Source: Deltaproteobacteria bacterium | GTDB taxonomy: Bacteria > Myxococcota_A > UBA796 > SXON01 | Assembly (NCBI GenBank): GCA_947445035.1 | Contig: CANFCK010000004.1 | Location: 62,001-126,000 of the forward strand | Direction of reading: 5' to 3' | Length of the DNA stretch: 64,000 bases | Shown here: one piece after another, positions 44,152 to 52,670 of the stretch | Numbering within the stretch: the stretch's first letter is position 1 | Layout of the letters: each line of letters begins with the position of its first letter | The notes under the pieces: model-generated | What the model saw: only the letters and a program-made list of their open reading frames with translations | Database searches by the model: none | Told to the model about the DNA's origin: nothing | Made by a program: the position numbers and the translations under genes

Positions 44152-44946
44152 CTACCTACGCGGTTGGGGCCAGGTCTTCGGGCTGCGATTGGCCGCTTGG
44201 GGCAGCTTCCCGGCTGCGCGAGCCTGCTCGATGAGCACCTCCTGGGGGATGTGCTCCGGGAAAAACTGGTACCACGACTCGCCGAAGACCTTGAAGTCGG
44301 GGCGCTTCCTGTTGCTCAGCGCCTCCTGGATGGCGACCAGCCCCGCCTGTTTGGGCAACGCCACCAGCCCGCGGCCAACGACTTTGAGAGCCTCGTCCCG
44401 GCGCTTGGCCTCGTTGAGGATGTAGGCCCAAACCGCCCAGAACATCGATTCGCTCGAGCCGACCGACTCCGCCTTGGCGAGGACGGCGACGGCCTGATCG
44501 GTGTTGTTTTCCCGGTGGTAGACACAGGCCAAGAGCGTGCGTGAGCGCCAGTCGCGACTCCACGACTTTTCCAGCTCGGCCTTGGCGTCGGTGAACTTGC
44601 TCTTGCTGGCGGTGATCTGTCGTTGCATCAGCATCGAGCACCCCTCCAGGTAGTCGACAGCGCCGAGCTGTGCGTGGATCTGGGCTTTGACGAGGACCTG
44701 CCACTTTCCGAGCGGAAGCGCACCACGGAGCAGCTCCCGCGCACCCGCCATGTTGCCAGCCTGCAGCTGTGCCATCGCGCTCATTGCGATCGCCTCCACC
44801 TTTTTCCCCGTGCGACGCGCCAGGAGGAACCACACCGCGACCAAGGCAATGACCGCCGGGACGATGCCCGCGATCCAACCGGCCGCGAAGAAGCCGATGG
44901 CGAAGGCAACGACGGCGGCGCCGCCAGCGATGAGCAGGTTGTACAT
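44152..44946 (-). CDS. Membrane protein with TPR-like helical domain, unknown
   Basis: This 264-residue protein starts at ATG 44946; TAGCAC lies 9 bp upstream. Two N-terminal transmembrane helices in tandem (residues 4-45) are followed by KKVEAIAMSAMAQLQAGN. The cytoplasmic helical repeats look like degenerate TPRs (ARELLRGALPLGKWQVLVKA, TLLACVYHRENNTDQAVAVL, LNEAKRRDEALKVVGRGL). The tail is basic. I do not recognise the family; a scaffold role is likely. It is convergent with the lipid kinase, 2 bp apart. Confidence 0.65.
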   Translation of the reverse strand: MYNLLIAGGAAVVAFAIGFFAAGWIAGIVPAVIALVAVWFLLARRTGKKVEAIAMSAMAQLQAGNMAGARELLRGALPLGKWQVLVKAQIHAQLGAVDYLEGCSMLMQRQITASKSKFTDAKAELEKSWSRDWRSRTLLACVYHRENNTDQAVAVLAKAESVGSSESMFWAVWAYILNEAKRRDEALKVVGRGLVALPKQAGLVAIQEALSNRKRPDFKVFGESWYQFFPEHIPQEVLIEQARAAGKLPQAANRSPKTWPQPRR

Positions 44947-44984
44947 ATGCGGCCGGTGCTAACCGAGATGGGCCGGACGCGGAC

Positions 44985-45587
44985 TCAGAAGCCGGTGTCG
45001 AACGCGTCATCGGGTTGAGCGACAAGCGACACCTCGCCCGTTGCGGCGGTAATCGAGCCTGACGCCCCGTCGGCCCCAGAAAACGTGTCGGCGTAGGTGA
45101 AGGTGCCCGCCAAGGCGTCGCCCTGCCACGTCAGGCTCGAGGTGTAGTCGAACGTGTGGCTCGTTCCCGCCGACGTCGTGTAGACGCCGTTCATCACCAG
45201 GTCGAACGCGTTGCAGTTGGTGCCGCCCTGCGTGAGTTGGCCCTGCCACGTGAAGGTCTGGCCGTCGACCAGACCGGGGTCGCCCATGCGTTCCCGTGCG
45301 TCCGCCGCCGCCACCTTGAGGCTGCCGGTGGACTCGGCCCAGGTGAGCCCCCACTGAGACCAGCCGTTGGCGAAGAGCGCGTACGAAACGTCATCGTAGC
45401 CTTCCACCACGGCGGGCCCCGCCTTGGCGGTGGTGTCGGTGTCGCCGGTATCGCCGGTGTCGTCGCCATCGGAGGTTGTCCCGCTGGCGTTGAACAGGGC
45501 GTGAAACGCGGCGTAAGTGCCGTTGATTCGGGCAGGATCGTCACAGTCGGCGTCGCACCCGACGAGGAGGAGGACAACCGACATCAT
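44985..45587 (-). CDS. Putative lipoprotein, unknown
   Basis: This 200-residue protein starts at ATG 45587. The lipobox is LLLVGC, followed by Cys-rich DADCDDP and an Asp/Thr/Gly linker (DGDDTGDTGDTDTT). The body is Thr/Ser/Gly-rich beta (TFTWQGQLTQGG, SLTWQGDALAGTFTYADTF), which suggests a small beta-sandwich or lipocalin-like fold. One Cys (GTNCNAFD) may pair. No family is recognised; it is similar in design to the other lipoproteins of this window. Confidence 0.65.
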   Translation of the reverse strand: MMSVVLLLVGCDADCDDPARINGTYAAFHALFNASGTTSDGDDTGDTGDTDTTAKAGPAVVEGYDDVSYALFANGWSQWGLTWAESTGSLKVAAADARERMGDPGLVDGQTFTWQGQLTQGGTNCNAFDLVMNGVYTTSAGTSHTFDYTSSLTWQGDALAGTFTYADTFSGADGASGSITAATGEVSLVAQPDDAFDTGF

Positions 45588-45660
45588 TGCGGGAAGCTCA
45601 CAAACGGTAGGCTAGCACGTTGGCCCCCTAGATGCCGCCCCTGCCCCCCGAGAGTAGCTT

Positions 45661-46107
45661 GTGCTGGTGGAACCAGGACGCTTTCCTACGCTCGACCCGG
45701 CCCGGTGCATTCCCTGCGGCCTCTGCGAAGTCGCGTGTGTGTCCGCACGCTTCAACCTGACCGATTTGCTGCCCGAGGACCCGATCGTCTTGGAACAACG
45801 TCGACTCAAGGTGCGGGCCTGGGCGGGCGTGCCCAAGCTCGAGGTGTGCGTGCACTGCGCCGAACGACCCTGTGTCGCGGTCTGCCCCCATCACGCGCTG
45901 GTCGTCTTTTCGAACGGCCGCGTCGATCTCGTAGAAGATCGGTGCACCGGCTGCGGCCAGTGCATCGCCGCCTGCGACTACGGCGCCATCCGTCGTGTCA
46001 GCCGCCTGGACATCGCCCAGAAGTGTGACGGCTGCGCCCCGCTCGGGCATCTCCCCGCCTGCATCCCCGCCTGTCCGTCGGGGGCGCTTTCGCTGGCGGT
46101 GCGATAA
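45661..46107 (+). CDS. Four-cluster [4Fe-4S] ferredoxin-like protein (HycB/CooF/DmsB type), orphan
   Basis: This 148-residue protein starts at GTG 45661; a second GTG at 45667 lies exactly 6 bp after TAGCTT and may be the true start. Sixteen Cys occur in four groups: CIPCGLCEVAC, CVHC-x4-C-x3-C, CTGCGQCIAAC and a final C-x2-C-x8-C-x3-C. This matches the electron-transfer subunits of molybdopterin oxidoreductases and hydrogenases. No catalytic or membrane partner is encoded in the window. There is no signal peptide. It is followed after 8 bp by a microcompartment shell-protein gene, so a shared function is possible. Confidence 0.85.
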   Translation: MLVEPGRFPTLDPARCIPCGLCEVACVSARFNLTDLLPEDPIVLEQRRLKVRAWAGVPKLEVCVHCAERPCVAVCPHHALVVFSNGRVDLVEDRCTGCGQCIAACDYGAIRRVSRLDIAQKCDGCAPLGHLPACIPACPSGALSLAVR

Positions 46108-46115
46108 CGTAGCGC

Positions 46116-46760
46116 ATGGCCATCGAGCTTCGTTGCTTCACCTACATCGACGTCTTGCAGTCGCAGACGGCCTCGTTCTTGGCGACCGTCAGCCGCGGGT
46201 ACATGCCGCTGGAACGGCAGGCGGCGGTGTTCTTCGAGGTGGCGCCGGGCATGGACATCAACGTCGTCACCGACATCGCGCTCAAACGCACCTCCTGTAC
46301 GCCTGGCATGCAGATCGTAGAGCGGCAGTTCGGCTGCCTGCAGCTTCAACACGATGACCAAGGACAGATCCGCGCGGCGGGCGAGGCCGTTTTGGCGACC
46401 CTGGGCCTCAAGGAGAGTGACCGGCTGCGCCCCCGCCTGGTCAGCGCCCAGACCATCACTGGCGTCCACGGCTACCATGCGCAGCTCACCAACCGCATGC
46501 GCCACGGGAACTTCCTGGACGAAGGGCGCACCCTCTTCGTTTTGGAATGCCATCCCGCCGGGTACGCGTTGATCGCCGCCAACGAGGCGGAAAAAGCCGC
46601 GCACGTCGACATCCTTGAGGTCGTCTCTTTCGGCGCGTTCGGGCGCCTGTACCTGGGCGGCGGGGAAGAAGAGATCAAGTGTGCGGCCGCGGCCGCGATC
46701 GCGGTGCTCGAATCGATCGACGGCCGGCCCAACGAGGGGCCCGGCGCCAGCTTCTACTAG
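46116..46760 (+). CDS. Tandem BMC-domain bacterial microcompartment shell-like protein
   Basis: This 214-residue protein starts at ATG 46116. The second half (about residues 142-205) fits the BMC fold by pattern: LFVLECHPAGYALIAANEAE, KAAHVDILEV and GAFGRLYLGGGEEEI, followed by the AAAAAIAVLESI helix. This compares with LGxIET, AADAMxKAA, V and GDVGAVxAAV in canonical shell proteins. The first half (about 38-95) repeats the pattern more weakly (VFFEVAPGMDI, TDIALKRT, ERQFGCLQL, AAGEAVLATL). So it is probably a trimeric BMC-T type tile. No other shell or core enzyme genes lie nearby. Its direct neighbour is the polyferredoxin. Confidence 0.75.
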   Translation: MAIELRCFTYIDVLQSQTASFLATVSRGYMPLERQAAVFFEVAPGMDINVVTDIALKRTSCTPGMQIVERQFGCLQLQHDDQGQIRAAGEAVLATLGLKESDRLRPRLVSAQTITGVHGYHAQLTNRMRHGNFLDEGRTLFVLECHPAGYALIAANEAEKAAHVDILEVVSFGAFGRLYLGGGEEEIKCAAAAAIAVLESIDGRPNEGPGASFY

Positions 46761-47485
46761 TCGATCGCCCACACTTGCGCGGTGAACACGCTGCGATCGG
46801 AACGATCGTCGCCCTCCCACGGGTCGAGGACGAAGTCGACTTGCGACCCTTCGCCGACCCTCAGCACCTTGTCGAACGCGATGCCGGTGTCATCCCATCC
46901 CTCAAGGTACCACGCCCAGCTCATCACCCCGTCGATGAAGATGTAGGCGGCGACGCCGTTTGAGGTGCCGTCGACGGACAACTTGGCGAATTGGCCGGTC
47001 ATGCGGACGTCCCCGGAGACCTCGCTTTCCCAGCGACGGACGGCCCACTGCTCGACGGCGTGCCGGCCTCCGGTGGTGACGGTGCCGTTGGGATGCATGG
47101 TATCGGCGTCGGCCATGGTCCAAAAGACGCCGCCGAGCTGGGCATACCAGCCCGGATCCGCGCCGCCCTCCACGTAGGCGCTCATCGGGACGAAGGTGTT
47201 GGCCAAAGCCGGCTCGATGTACCCGTACGACCAGCCGTTTTCGCCCTGCTCCTTGGAGAACTCGGCGACGCTGTCTGCGAGGAGCGTCGGGTCGGCCGCT
47301 TGGCCGCCCAGGTTGATACCTGGGCCGACTTCAAACGGCAGCGGGCCCGACTGCTCCTCGTCAGGCAGCTCGACGAAGCCCTCTCCGCGCTCTTCGCTAG
47401 GTTCGACCAACAACCCGGTCTGGTCGATCGTCACATCCACCGGCGCACACGCAACTCCACCAACCACGAGCAAAAGCACGCGCAT
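46757..47485 (-). CDS. Putative lipoprotein, unknown
   Basis: This 242-residue protein starts at ATG 47485 behind a perfect AGGAGG. A short signal peptide runs to VGGVACAP, a plausible lipobox. Residues 30-60 are acidic (EERGEGFVELPDEEQ). The body is Trp/Gly/Asp-rich (GVFWTMADADTMHPNG, VMSWAWYLEGWDD) and probably beta-structured. The last 4 bp overlap the convergent BMC gene. No family is recognised. Confidence 0.65.
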   Translation of the reverse strand: MRVLLLVVGGVACAPVDVTIDQTGLLVEPSEERGEGFVELPDEEQSGPLPFEVGPGINLGGQAADPTLLADSVAEFSKEQGENGWSYGYIEPALANTFVPMSAYVEGGADPGWYAQLGGVFWTMADADTMHPNGTVTTGGRHAVEQWAVRRWESEVSGDVRMTGQFAKLSVDGTSNGVAAYIFIDGVMSWAWYLEGWDDTGIAFDKVLRVGEGSQVDFVLDPWEGDDRSDRSVFTAQVWAID

Positions 47486-47604
47486 GAAGCCTCCTTTCCG
47501 GCGCCACCCCGCCGGGTTGAGAACCTGGATGGTCCTCCCTCATAAAGTACCCGGCCGCTGCATCTTCGATCCCGACATTTTGGTTTTTTGCATTCTCAAG
47601 ACGA

Positions 47605-49509
47605 ATGCCCGGGGTCTTGCTCCCCATGATAGCCGCCCCTCCTCCGAGGGTACGGGTGCGGATCGTTGCGGCGGGCATTGAGAAGGGCTGGGGTGATCGT
47701 CAGATTCTGCGGGGCGCAGATCTGGTTTTGGAACCTGGTGAATGTGTGGGGCTGGTTGGCGCCAACGGCTGTGGCAAGTCCACGTTGTTGGCAATTCTGG
47801 CGGGCATCGAGGAAGCGGACCACGGCACCGTGACCCAGGCCGGCTCGGTCGGGTACCTCGGCCAGAACCCGACCCTGCCCGCGGGCACGGTGGGCGCGGC
47901 AGCCCGCGAGGCGCTGGCCTGGCATGCCGAGCTGCTGTCGAAGTGGGAGGACGCGGTCAACGCCGAGGATGAGGTGGCCTCGGCCGACCTGCAAGGACGA
48001 CTCGATCTGGTGGGCTGGGACCTGTCGCATCAGGTGGCCGCGGTGCTCACCCGACTGCGTGCGCCCCCCCAGGATGCGGATGTCGCCCCGCTTTCAGGAG
48101 GGGAGCTTCGTCGGGTGGCGCTGGCCAGAGCCCTTTTGTCGTCGCCGGAGCTGCTGCTCCTGGACGAGCCGACCAACCACCTGGACGCCGAGGCGGTGGC
48201 GTGGTTGGAGGGCTTTTTGCAGAGCTTCGGGGGTGCCGTGGTCCTGGTCACCCACGACCGGTACCTGCTTGAGTCCGCTGCCACGCGGATCGTGGAGGTC
48301 GAAGCCGGCCAGCTCGTCAGCTACGAGGGCAGCTACGCCGACTACCTGATCGAGCGCGCCGAGCGGCAGATGCGCCTGGGCCGCATGGAAGAGGAGCGCT
48401 TGTCGATGATCAAACGGGAGGCTGCATGGGCCTCCCGATCGCCGGCGGCGCAGACCAAGAAGCAGAAGGCCCGCCTGACCCGCCTCGATGCCTTGCAGGC
48501 GATCGAAGGTCCCAAACGCCAGGAGGCCTTCCACCTGAAGCTCGTCAGCGGCGCGAAGTTCGGGAAGACCTTCTTGGACATTCGTGGCCTGCGAAAGTCC
48601 TTTGGCGGCCGACGGCTGATCTGGGACCTGGACCTGGACCTGGGACCCGGCGAGCGGCTCGGGATCGTGGGCCCCAACGGCATCGGCAAATCCACGCTCC
48701 TCTCGATGATTGCGGGCACCCTGGCTCCCGACGCCGGCACCATCGCCCGTGCGTCGCGACTGAAGATTGCGGTACTCGACCAGGCCCGCACCGGACTCAA
48801 CCCCACCGACACCGTTTTCGAGGCCGCAGGCTCCGGAAACGACCAGGTCGTGGTGGGTGACGAGACCGTCCACGTGGTGGGGTTCCTGCGCCGGTTCCTC
48901 TTCCCCCGCGAGATGCTCGAACAGCGGGTGGCGGGGCTGTCCGGCGGTGAAAGGGCCAGGCTCCTACTGGCGAAGTTGATGTTGCAGGGCAAGAACCTGT
49001 TGCTCCTGGACGAGCCCACCAACGACCTCGATCTGATGACCCTCGCGGTCCTTGAGGAAGCGCTGATGGGCTTCGACGGCGCGTCAGTCATCGTCACCCA
49101 TGATCGCGCGTTCCTCGATCGGGTGTGCACCAGCGTGCTCGCGTTCCACGGCGACGGGCGCCTGGTGCGCTACGCCAGTCGGCAGCAGTGGCTATCGGCG
49201 CTGGCGGCAGAGGAAAAGGCGGCCGAAGCGGCGGCGAAGGCCGCTGAGACCAAGGCGGCGGCGGCGCGGGTGGCGCCGGTGCGAGGCCCGGTCGTGAAGT
49301 TGTCGTACAAGGAACAGCAGGAGCTGACCGCGCTTCCGGAGCGGCTGGACGCGATGGAGACAAAGCGGCTTTCGCTGCAAGAATCGCTCGCCGACGCCGC
49401 CGCGTGGAAGTCCGGGGAGGGCGCCGCCAACAGTCGCCGCCTCGCCGAGCTGACCGAAGAGCTGGCGGTGTCGTGGGCGCGGTGGGAGGCGTTGGAGGCG
49501 CGGCGGTGA
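47605..49509 (+). CDS. ABC-F family ATPase (Uup-like)
   Basis: This 634-residue protein starts at ATG 47605, with ATG 47626 as an alternative. It has two soluble ABC domains. The first has Walker A GANGCGKSTLLA, signature LSGGELRRVALAR and Walker B LLLLDEPTNHLDAEA. The linker (YEGSYADYLIERAERQM) is the ABC-F P-site tRNA interaction motif. The second has GPNGIGKSTLLS, LSGGERARLLLAK and LLLLDEPTNDLDL. The C-terminus is a charged coiled coil (AEEKAAEAAAKAAETKAA), as in Uup. ABC-F proteins resolve stalled ribosomes and Uup also affects DNA. Confidence 0.92.
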   Translation: MPGVLLPMIAAPPPRVRVRIVAAGIEKGWGDRQILRGADLVLEPGECVGLVGANGCGKSTLLAILAGIEEADHGTVTQAGSVGYLGQNPTLPAGTVGAAAREALAWHAELLSKWEDAVNAEDEVASADLQGRLDLVGWDLSHQVAAVLTRLRAPPQDADVAPLSGGELRRVALARALLSSPELLLLDEPTNHLDAEAVAWLEGFLQSFGGAVVLVTHDRYLLESAATRIVEVEAGQLVSYEGSYADYLIERAERQMRLGRMEEERLSMIKREAAWASRSPAAQTKKQKARLTRLDALQAIEGPKRQEAFHLKLVSGAKFGKTFLDIRGLRKSFGGRRLIWDLDLDLGPGERLGIVGPNGIGKSTLLSMIAGTLAPDAGTIARASRLKIAVLDQARTGLNPTDTVFEAAGSGNDQVVVGDETVHVVGFLRRFLFPREMLEQRVAGLSGGERARLLLAKLMLQGKNLLLLDEPTNDLDLMTLAVLEEALMGFDGASVIVTHDRAFLDRVCTSVLAFHGDGRLVRYASRQQWLSALAAEEKAAEAAAKAAETKAAAARVAPVRGPVVKLSYKEQQELTALPERLDAMETKRLSLQESLADAAAWKSGEGAANSRRLAELTEELAVSWARWEALEARR

Positions 49510-49546
49510 ACTTGCTCCCATCCCCCCGGCGCGCGACGTTGCGCCG

Positions 49547-50449
49547 ATGATCGCCTCCGTCCCCGACGTCGTCGACGTCCTGGCGCTGCACGCCGGCTCC
49601 CCGCTCCCGGCCGCTACCGACCTCGTGATCGAGATCCCCCACGGCGCCGTCGGCGACTGGGAGTACCACGCCGTCGCGTCGCGACTGACCAGCCCCCTGC
49701 CCGCCGATCTCATCGAGTTCTTCCACGTCAATACCGACAGCGGCGCCGCCGAGCTGGCCGTGGCGCTCGCGGAGCGGCTGTGCGCCCGGGGAGTGGTCCG
49801 GCGCGTGATGATCGTGCGGTCGCGCATCCCGCGCACCTTCATCGACTGCAACCGGGTCTTGGGTGCCAGCCTCGACGCCTACCGGGCCGGCGGGGTCACG
49901 CCCGGAGTTCCGCCCTGGGTCACCGAGCCCGCCGATCATGCGTTCTTGGTGCAGAGGTACGCCGCCTATCAGGCCGTCGCCGCCGCGCTCATCAACGAGG
50001 TCTGCGCTGCGGGGGGTCGCGCGCTCCTGCTTCACACGTACGCCCCGCGCACGATCGACGTCGAGGTCAGCCGCGACATCGTGCCCGCGCTCAGGGCGGC
50101 GTACCAGCCGGAACGGGTCGACACCTGGCCGCTACGTCCCGAGGTCGACCTCATCTTTCGCGATCCCGAAGGCACGCGGCACCTCCCGGATAGCGTGGTG
50201 GATGGCTTGCGGAAGGCCTTGGCGAGGGAGGGCTACCCCCTTGCGGAAGGGGCCACGTACCCACTCCACCCGGTCACGACGGGTCACGCGCATGTGATGG
50301 CGTGGCCGGGGCGCGTGGTGTGCGTTGAGGTCCGCCGCGACCTGCTCACCGAGGCGTTCGTGCCCTTCCGACAGGTTCAGATCGATGGCGAGCGCGTCGG
50401 GCGGTTGGCGGAGGGATTTGCCAACTGGCTGGAGGCTTGGACGGCGTGA
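49547..50449 (+). CDS. N-formylglutamate amidohydrolase-family protein
   Basis: This 300-residue protein starts at ATG 49547. The first metal-like motif LVIEIPHGAVGD lies near residue 28, and RTFIDCNRVLG near residue 101 corresponds to the D-x-NR signature of the FGase (PF05013) family. HTYAPRTIDVEV and a late HPVTTGHAHV provide further His and acidic residues. It probably hydrolyses an N-acylated amino acid. No histidine-degradation gene is adjacent, so formylglutamate itself is only one candidate. It follows the ABC-F gene by 37 bp. Confidence 0.75.
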   Translation: MIASVPDVVDVLALHAGSPLPAATDLVIEIPHGAVGDWEYHAVASRLTSPLPADLIEFFHVNTDSGAAELAVALAERLCARGVVRRVMIVRSRIPRTFIDCNRVLGASLDAYRAGGVTPGVPPWVTEPADHAFLVQRYAAYQAVAAALINEVCAAGGRALLLHTYAPRTIDVEVSRDIVPALRAAYQPERVDTWPLRPEVDLIFRDPEGTRHLPDSVVDGLRKALAREGYPLAEGATYPLHPVTTGHAHVMAWPGRVVCVEVRRDLLTEAFVPFRQVQIDGERVGRLAEGFANWLEAWTA

Positions 50450-50477
50450 GTCCGCTCTCACCGCGGCAGCATACCCT

Positions 50478-51668
50478 TCAGTACGCCTCGACGATCACCG
50501 CGATGCCCTGGCCGCCGCCGATGCAGGCGCTGCCGAGGCCGTACTTCTGGCCGCGCCGGCGCAGCTCGTGGATGAGGGTGCCGGTGATGCGCGCTCCCGA
50601 TGCCGCCAGGGGGTGGCCCAGCGCGATGGCGCCGCCGTTGACGTTCGTGATGCTGCGATCGAGGCCGAGCTCACGCTCGACAGCGAGGTACTGCGGCGCG
50701 AAGGCCTCGTTGACCTCGACAAGGGCCATGTCGCCGAGGGAAAGCCCCGTCTGCTTCAGCGCATTGCGCGCGGCAGGTGCGGGTCCGATGCCCATGATCG
50801 TGGGGTCGCAACCGCTCACGCCCCAGCCGACCAGCCGGGCAATCGGGGTCAGCCCCCGCTTCGAGGCCCACGCCGCGTCCGCGACCACCAACGAGGCGGC
50901 GCCGTCGCAGATGCCAGAGGCGTTGCCGGCGCTGATGAGGCCGTCTTTCTTGAAGTAGGCCGGGAGTTTTCCGAGGGTGGCCATGTCGGTGGCGCGGGGA
51001 TGTTCGTCAACCGAGAACTCGATGTCGCCCTTGCGGCCCTTGATGACGAAGGGCACGATCTCGTCCTTGAACTTCCCTTCGGCGTTGGCCGCGGCCCAAC
51101 GGACCTGGCTGGCGACAGCCACCTCGTCGACCTGCTCGCGCGTGAGGCCGTATTGGTCGCCAAGCTTCTCGGCGGTTTGCGCCATAGCCAGGCCGGAAAC
51201 GGTGTCGGTGAGGCATTCCCAGAGCAGGTCCTTCATCACTGGCGGGCGCCCGAACTTGGCGGCGCCGTCGCGCAGGCCGTGAATGACGTGGGGCGCCATG
51301 CTCATGGCTTCGGTCCCACCGCACAGAACGGCGTTCGCTTGCCCCGACAGGATCTCCATCGCCGCGCTGATCACGGCCTGAAAGCCACTGCCGCACAAAC
51401 GCTGCACGACGTAGGCGGGCGTCTCGACCGGGAGTCCTGCTTTGAGCGCGATGTGGCGGGCGCCGTAGATGGCGTCGTTGCTGGTCTGGAGCACGTTGCC
51501 GTAGATGACGTGGTCGATGTCGTCCACGTTGAGGCCCGCTCGCTCGATCGCGGCCTTGGCCGTCGGTACCGCAAGATCGTTGGCGCCGATGTCCTTGAGC
51601 GCGCCCCCCTGGGTTCCGAATGCGGTGCGGCAGGCGGACAGGATGACGATGTCGCGGGAGAGGGCCAT
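50478..51668 (-). CDS. Acetyl-CoA C-acetyltransferase (thiolase)
   Basis: This 396-residue thiolase starts at ATG 51668. The nucleophile Cys lies in RLCGSGFQAV near residue 91. GNASGICDGAASLVV is in the loop domain, VNEAFAPQYLAVERE is typical, the catalytic His is in GGAIALGHPLAASGAR and the second Cys is in GSACIGGGQG. Length and motifs fit biosynthetic or degradative acetoacetyl-CoA thiolases. It could make acetoacetyl-CoA for the mevalonate route encoded at the window end or serve fatty-acid breakdown. Confidence 0.93.
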   Translation of the reverse strand: MALSRDIVILSACRTAFGTQGGALKDIGANDLAVPTAKAAIERAGLNVDDIDHVIYGNVLQTSNDAIYGARHIALKAGLPVETPAYVVQRLCGSGFQAVISAAMEILSGQANAVLCGGTEAMSMAPHVIHGLRDGAAKFGRPPVMKDLLWECLTDTVSGLAMAQTAEKLGDQYGLTREQVDEVAVASQVRWAAANAEGKFKDEIVPFVIKGRKGDIEFSVDEHPRATDMATLGKLPAYFKKDGLISAGNASGICDGAASLVVADAAWASKRGLTPIARLVGWGVSGCDPTIMGIGPAPAARNALKQTGLSLGDMALVEVNEAFAPQYLAVERELGLDRSITNVNGGAIALGHPLAASGARITGTLIHELRRRGQKYGLGSACIGGGQGIAVIVEAY

Positions 51669-51801
51669 GGTGACGTCCAGATTGGCGGCGCTGCTAACCG
51701 GCCCGAGCGGGGTTTGGGCGACGCCGCGTGCCCGGGCGTCCTTCGTCAGGCCGGCGCTGTCCGGCGTCGCGGGTCCCCCGTCGACGAATTAGCCGCGCGC
51801 C

Positions 51802-52632
51802 ATGGCGACCTACCCCAATGGCAAGCTGACCGTGGCCACCGCGCGGCAGGGCGGCGTTCGTGTGCTCGCGGTCACCCTGCCAGGCCAGGCCGAGGAGCTG
51901 GCGACGCGCCACGAGCTGGGCAGCGGCGCTCGCAAGCGGGCTGCGGAGGGTCTCGTGGCCGCGTCGCTCTTGAGCGCGCACATCAAGGGGGACGAGCGGC
52001 TCACGCTCGATTTGCAGATCAGCTCGCCCCCGAGCGCGGGGGTCTTCGAGGTGAACGGCGACGGGACGGTCCGCGGGCGCTTCCGCCCGCCTGACGTGCG
52101 GGACCAAACCGAGCAGTTCGGGTTCATCTCCGTCGCCAAGTCGCTCGGCTCGCGGGAACTGTACCGTGGCATCGCCAAGATCGAAGGCGAGTCGATCGAA
52201 GCGGCGCTGCAGCGTTTCCTGCGCGAGTCCCAGCAGACCGACGCCCACGTGCGCCTGGCCGTCGATCTCGACGCGGACGGCCTGATCGAGTACGCCGACG
52301 GCATCTTTGTCGAGCGTTTGCCCCACTTTCCGAAGGAGGAATTCGTCGACCTGGTCAAGGGGATGGACACGGACACGAAGCGGGTCGTGGACGAGCTTGC
52401 GCTGGGCCTGTTGGTCGGCGGCGCCATCGATCACCTCGGCGAAGCCACGCTCACGTTCGCGTGCGGATGCAGTCGCGACAAGGTCAGCGGGATGATCCGA
52501 AGCCTCGGCGCTGACGAGATCACCGCGATGATCACGGAGCAGGCGGGGGCGGAGGTGATCTGCCACTTCTGCAACGAGGTCACGCGCTACGACGCTGGGG
52601 AACTCGCGGCGTTGCGCGACGAAGCAGTGTGA
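51802..52632 (+). CDS. hslO: Redox-regulated chaperone Hsp33
   Basis: This 276-residue Hsp33 starts at ATG 51802, with TAGCCG ending 6 bp upstream. The N-terminal substrate-binding core is followed by the C-terminal zinc site: CGC near residue 215 (as C-x-C) and CHFC near residue 253 (C-x2-C). This is the redox switch that releases zinc and unfolds under oxidative stress to activate holdase function. It is divergent from the thiolase gene. Confidence 0.93.
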   Translation: MATYPNGKLTVATARQGGVRVLAVTLPGQAEELATRHELGSGARKRAAEGLVAASLLSAHIKGDERLTLDLQISSPPSAGVFEVNGDGTVRGRFRPPDVRDQTEQFGFISVAKSLGSRELYRGIAKIEGESIEAALQRFLRESQQTDAHVRLAVDLDADGLIEYADGIFVERLPHFPKEEFVDLVKGMDTDTKRVVDELALGLLVGGAIDHLGEATLTFACGCSRDKVSGMIRSLGADEITAMITEQAGAEVICHFCNEVTRYDAGELAALRDEAV

Positions 52633-52670
52633 ACGTCGCCCGGCTGCCGGCTGTTCATTCCGCGGATCGT

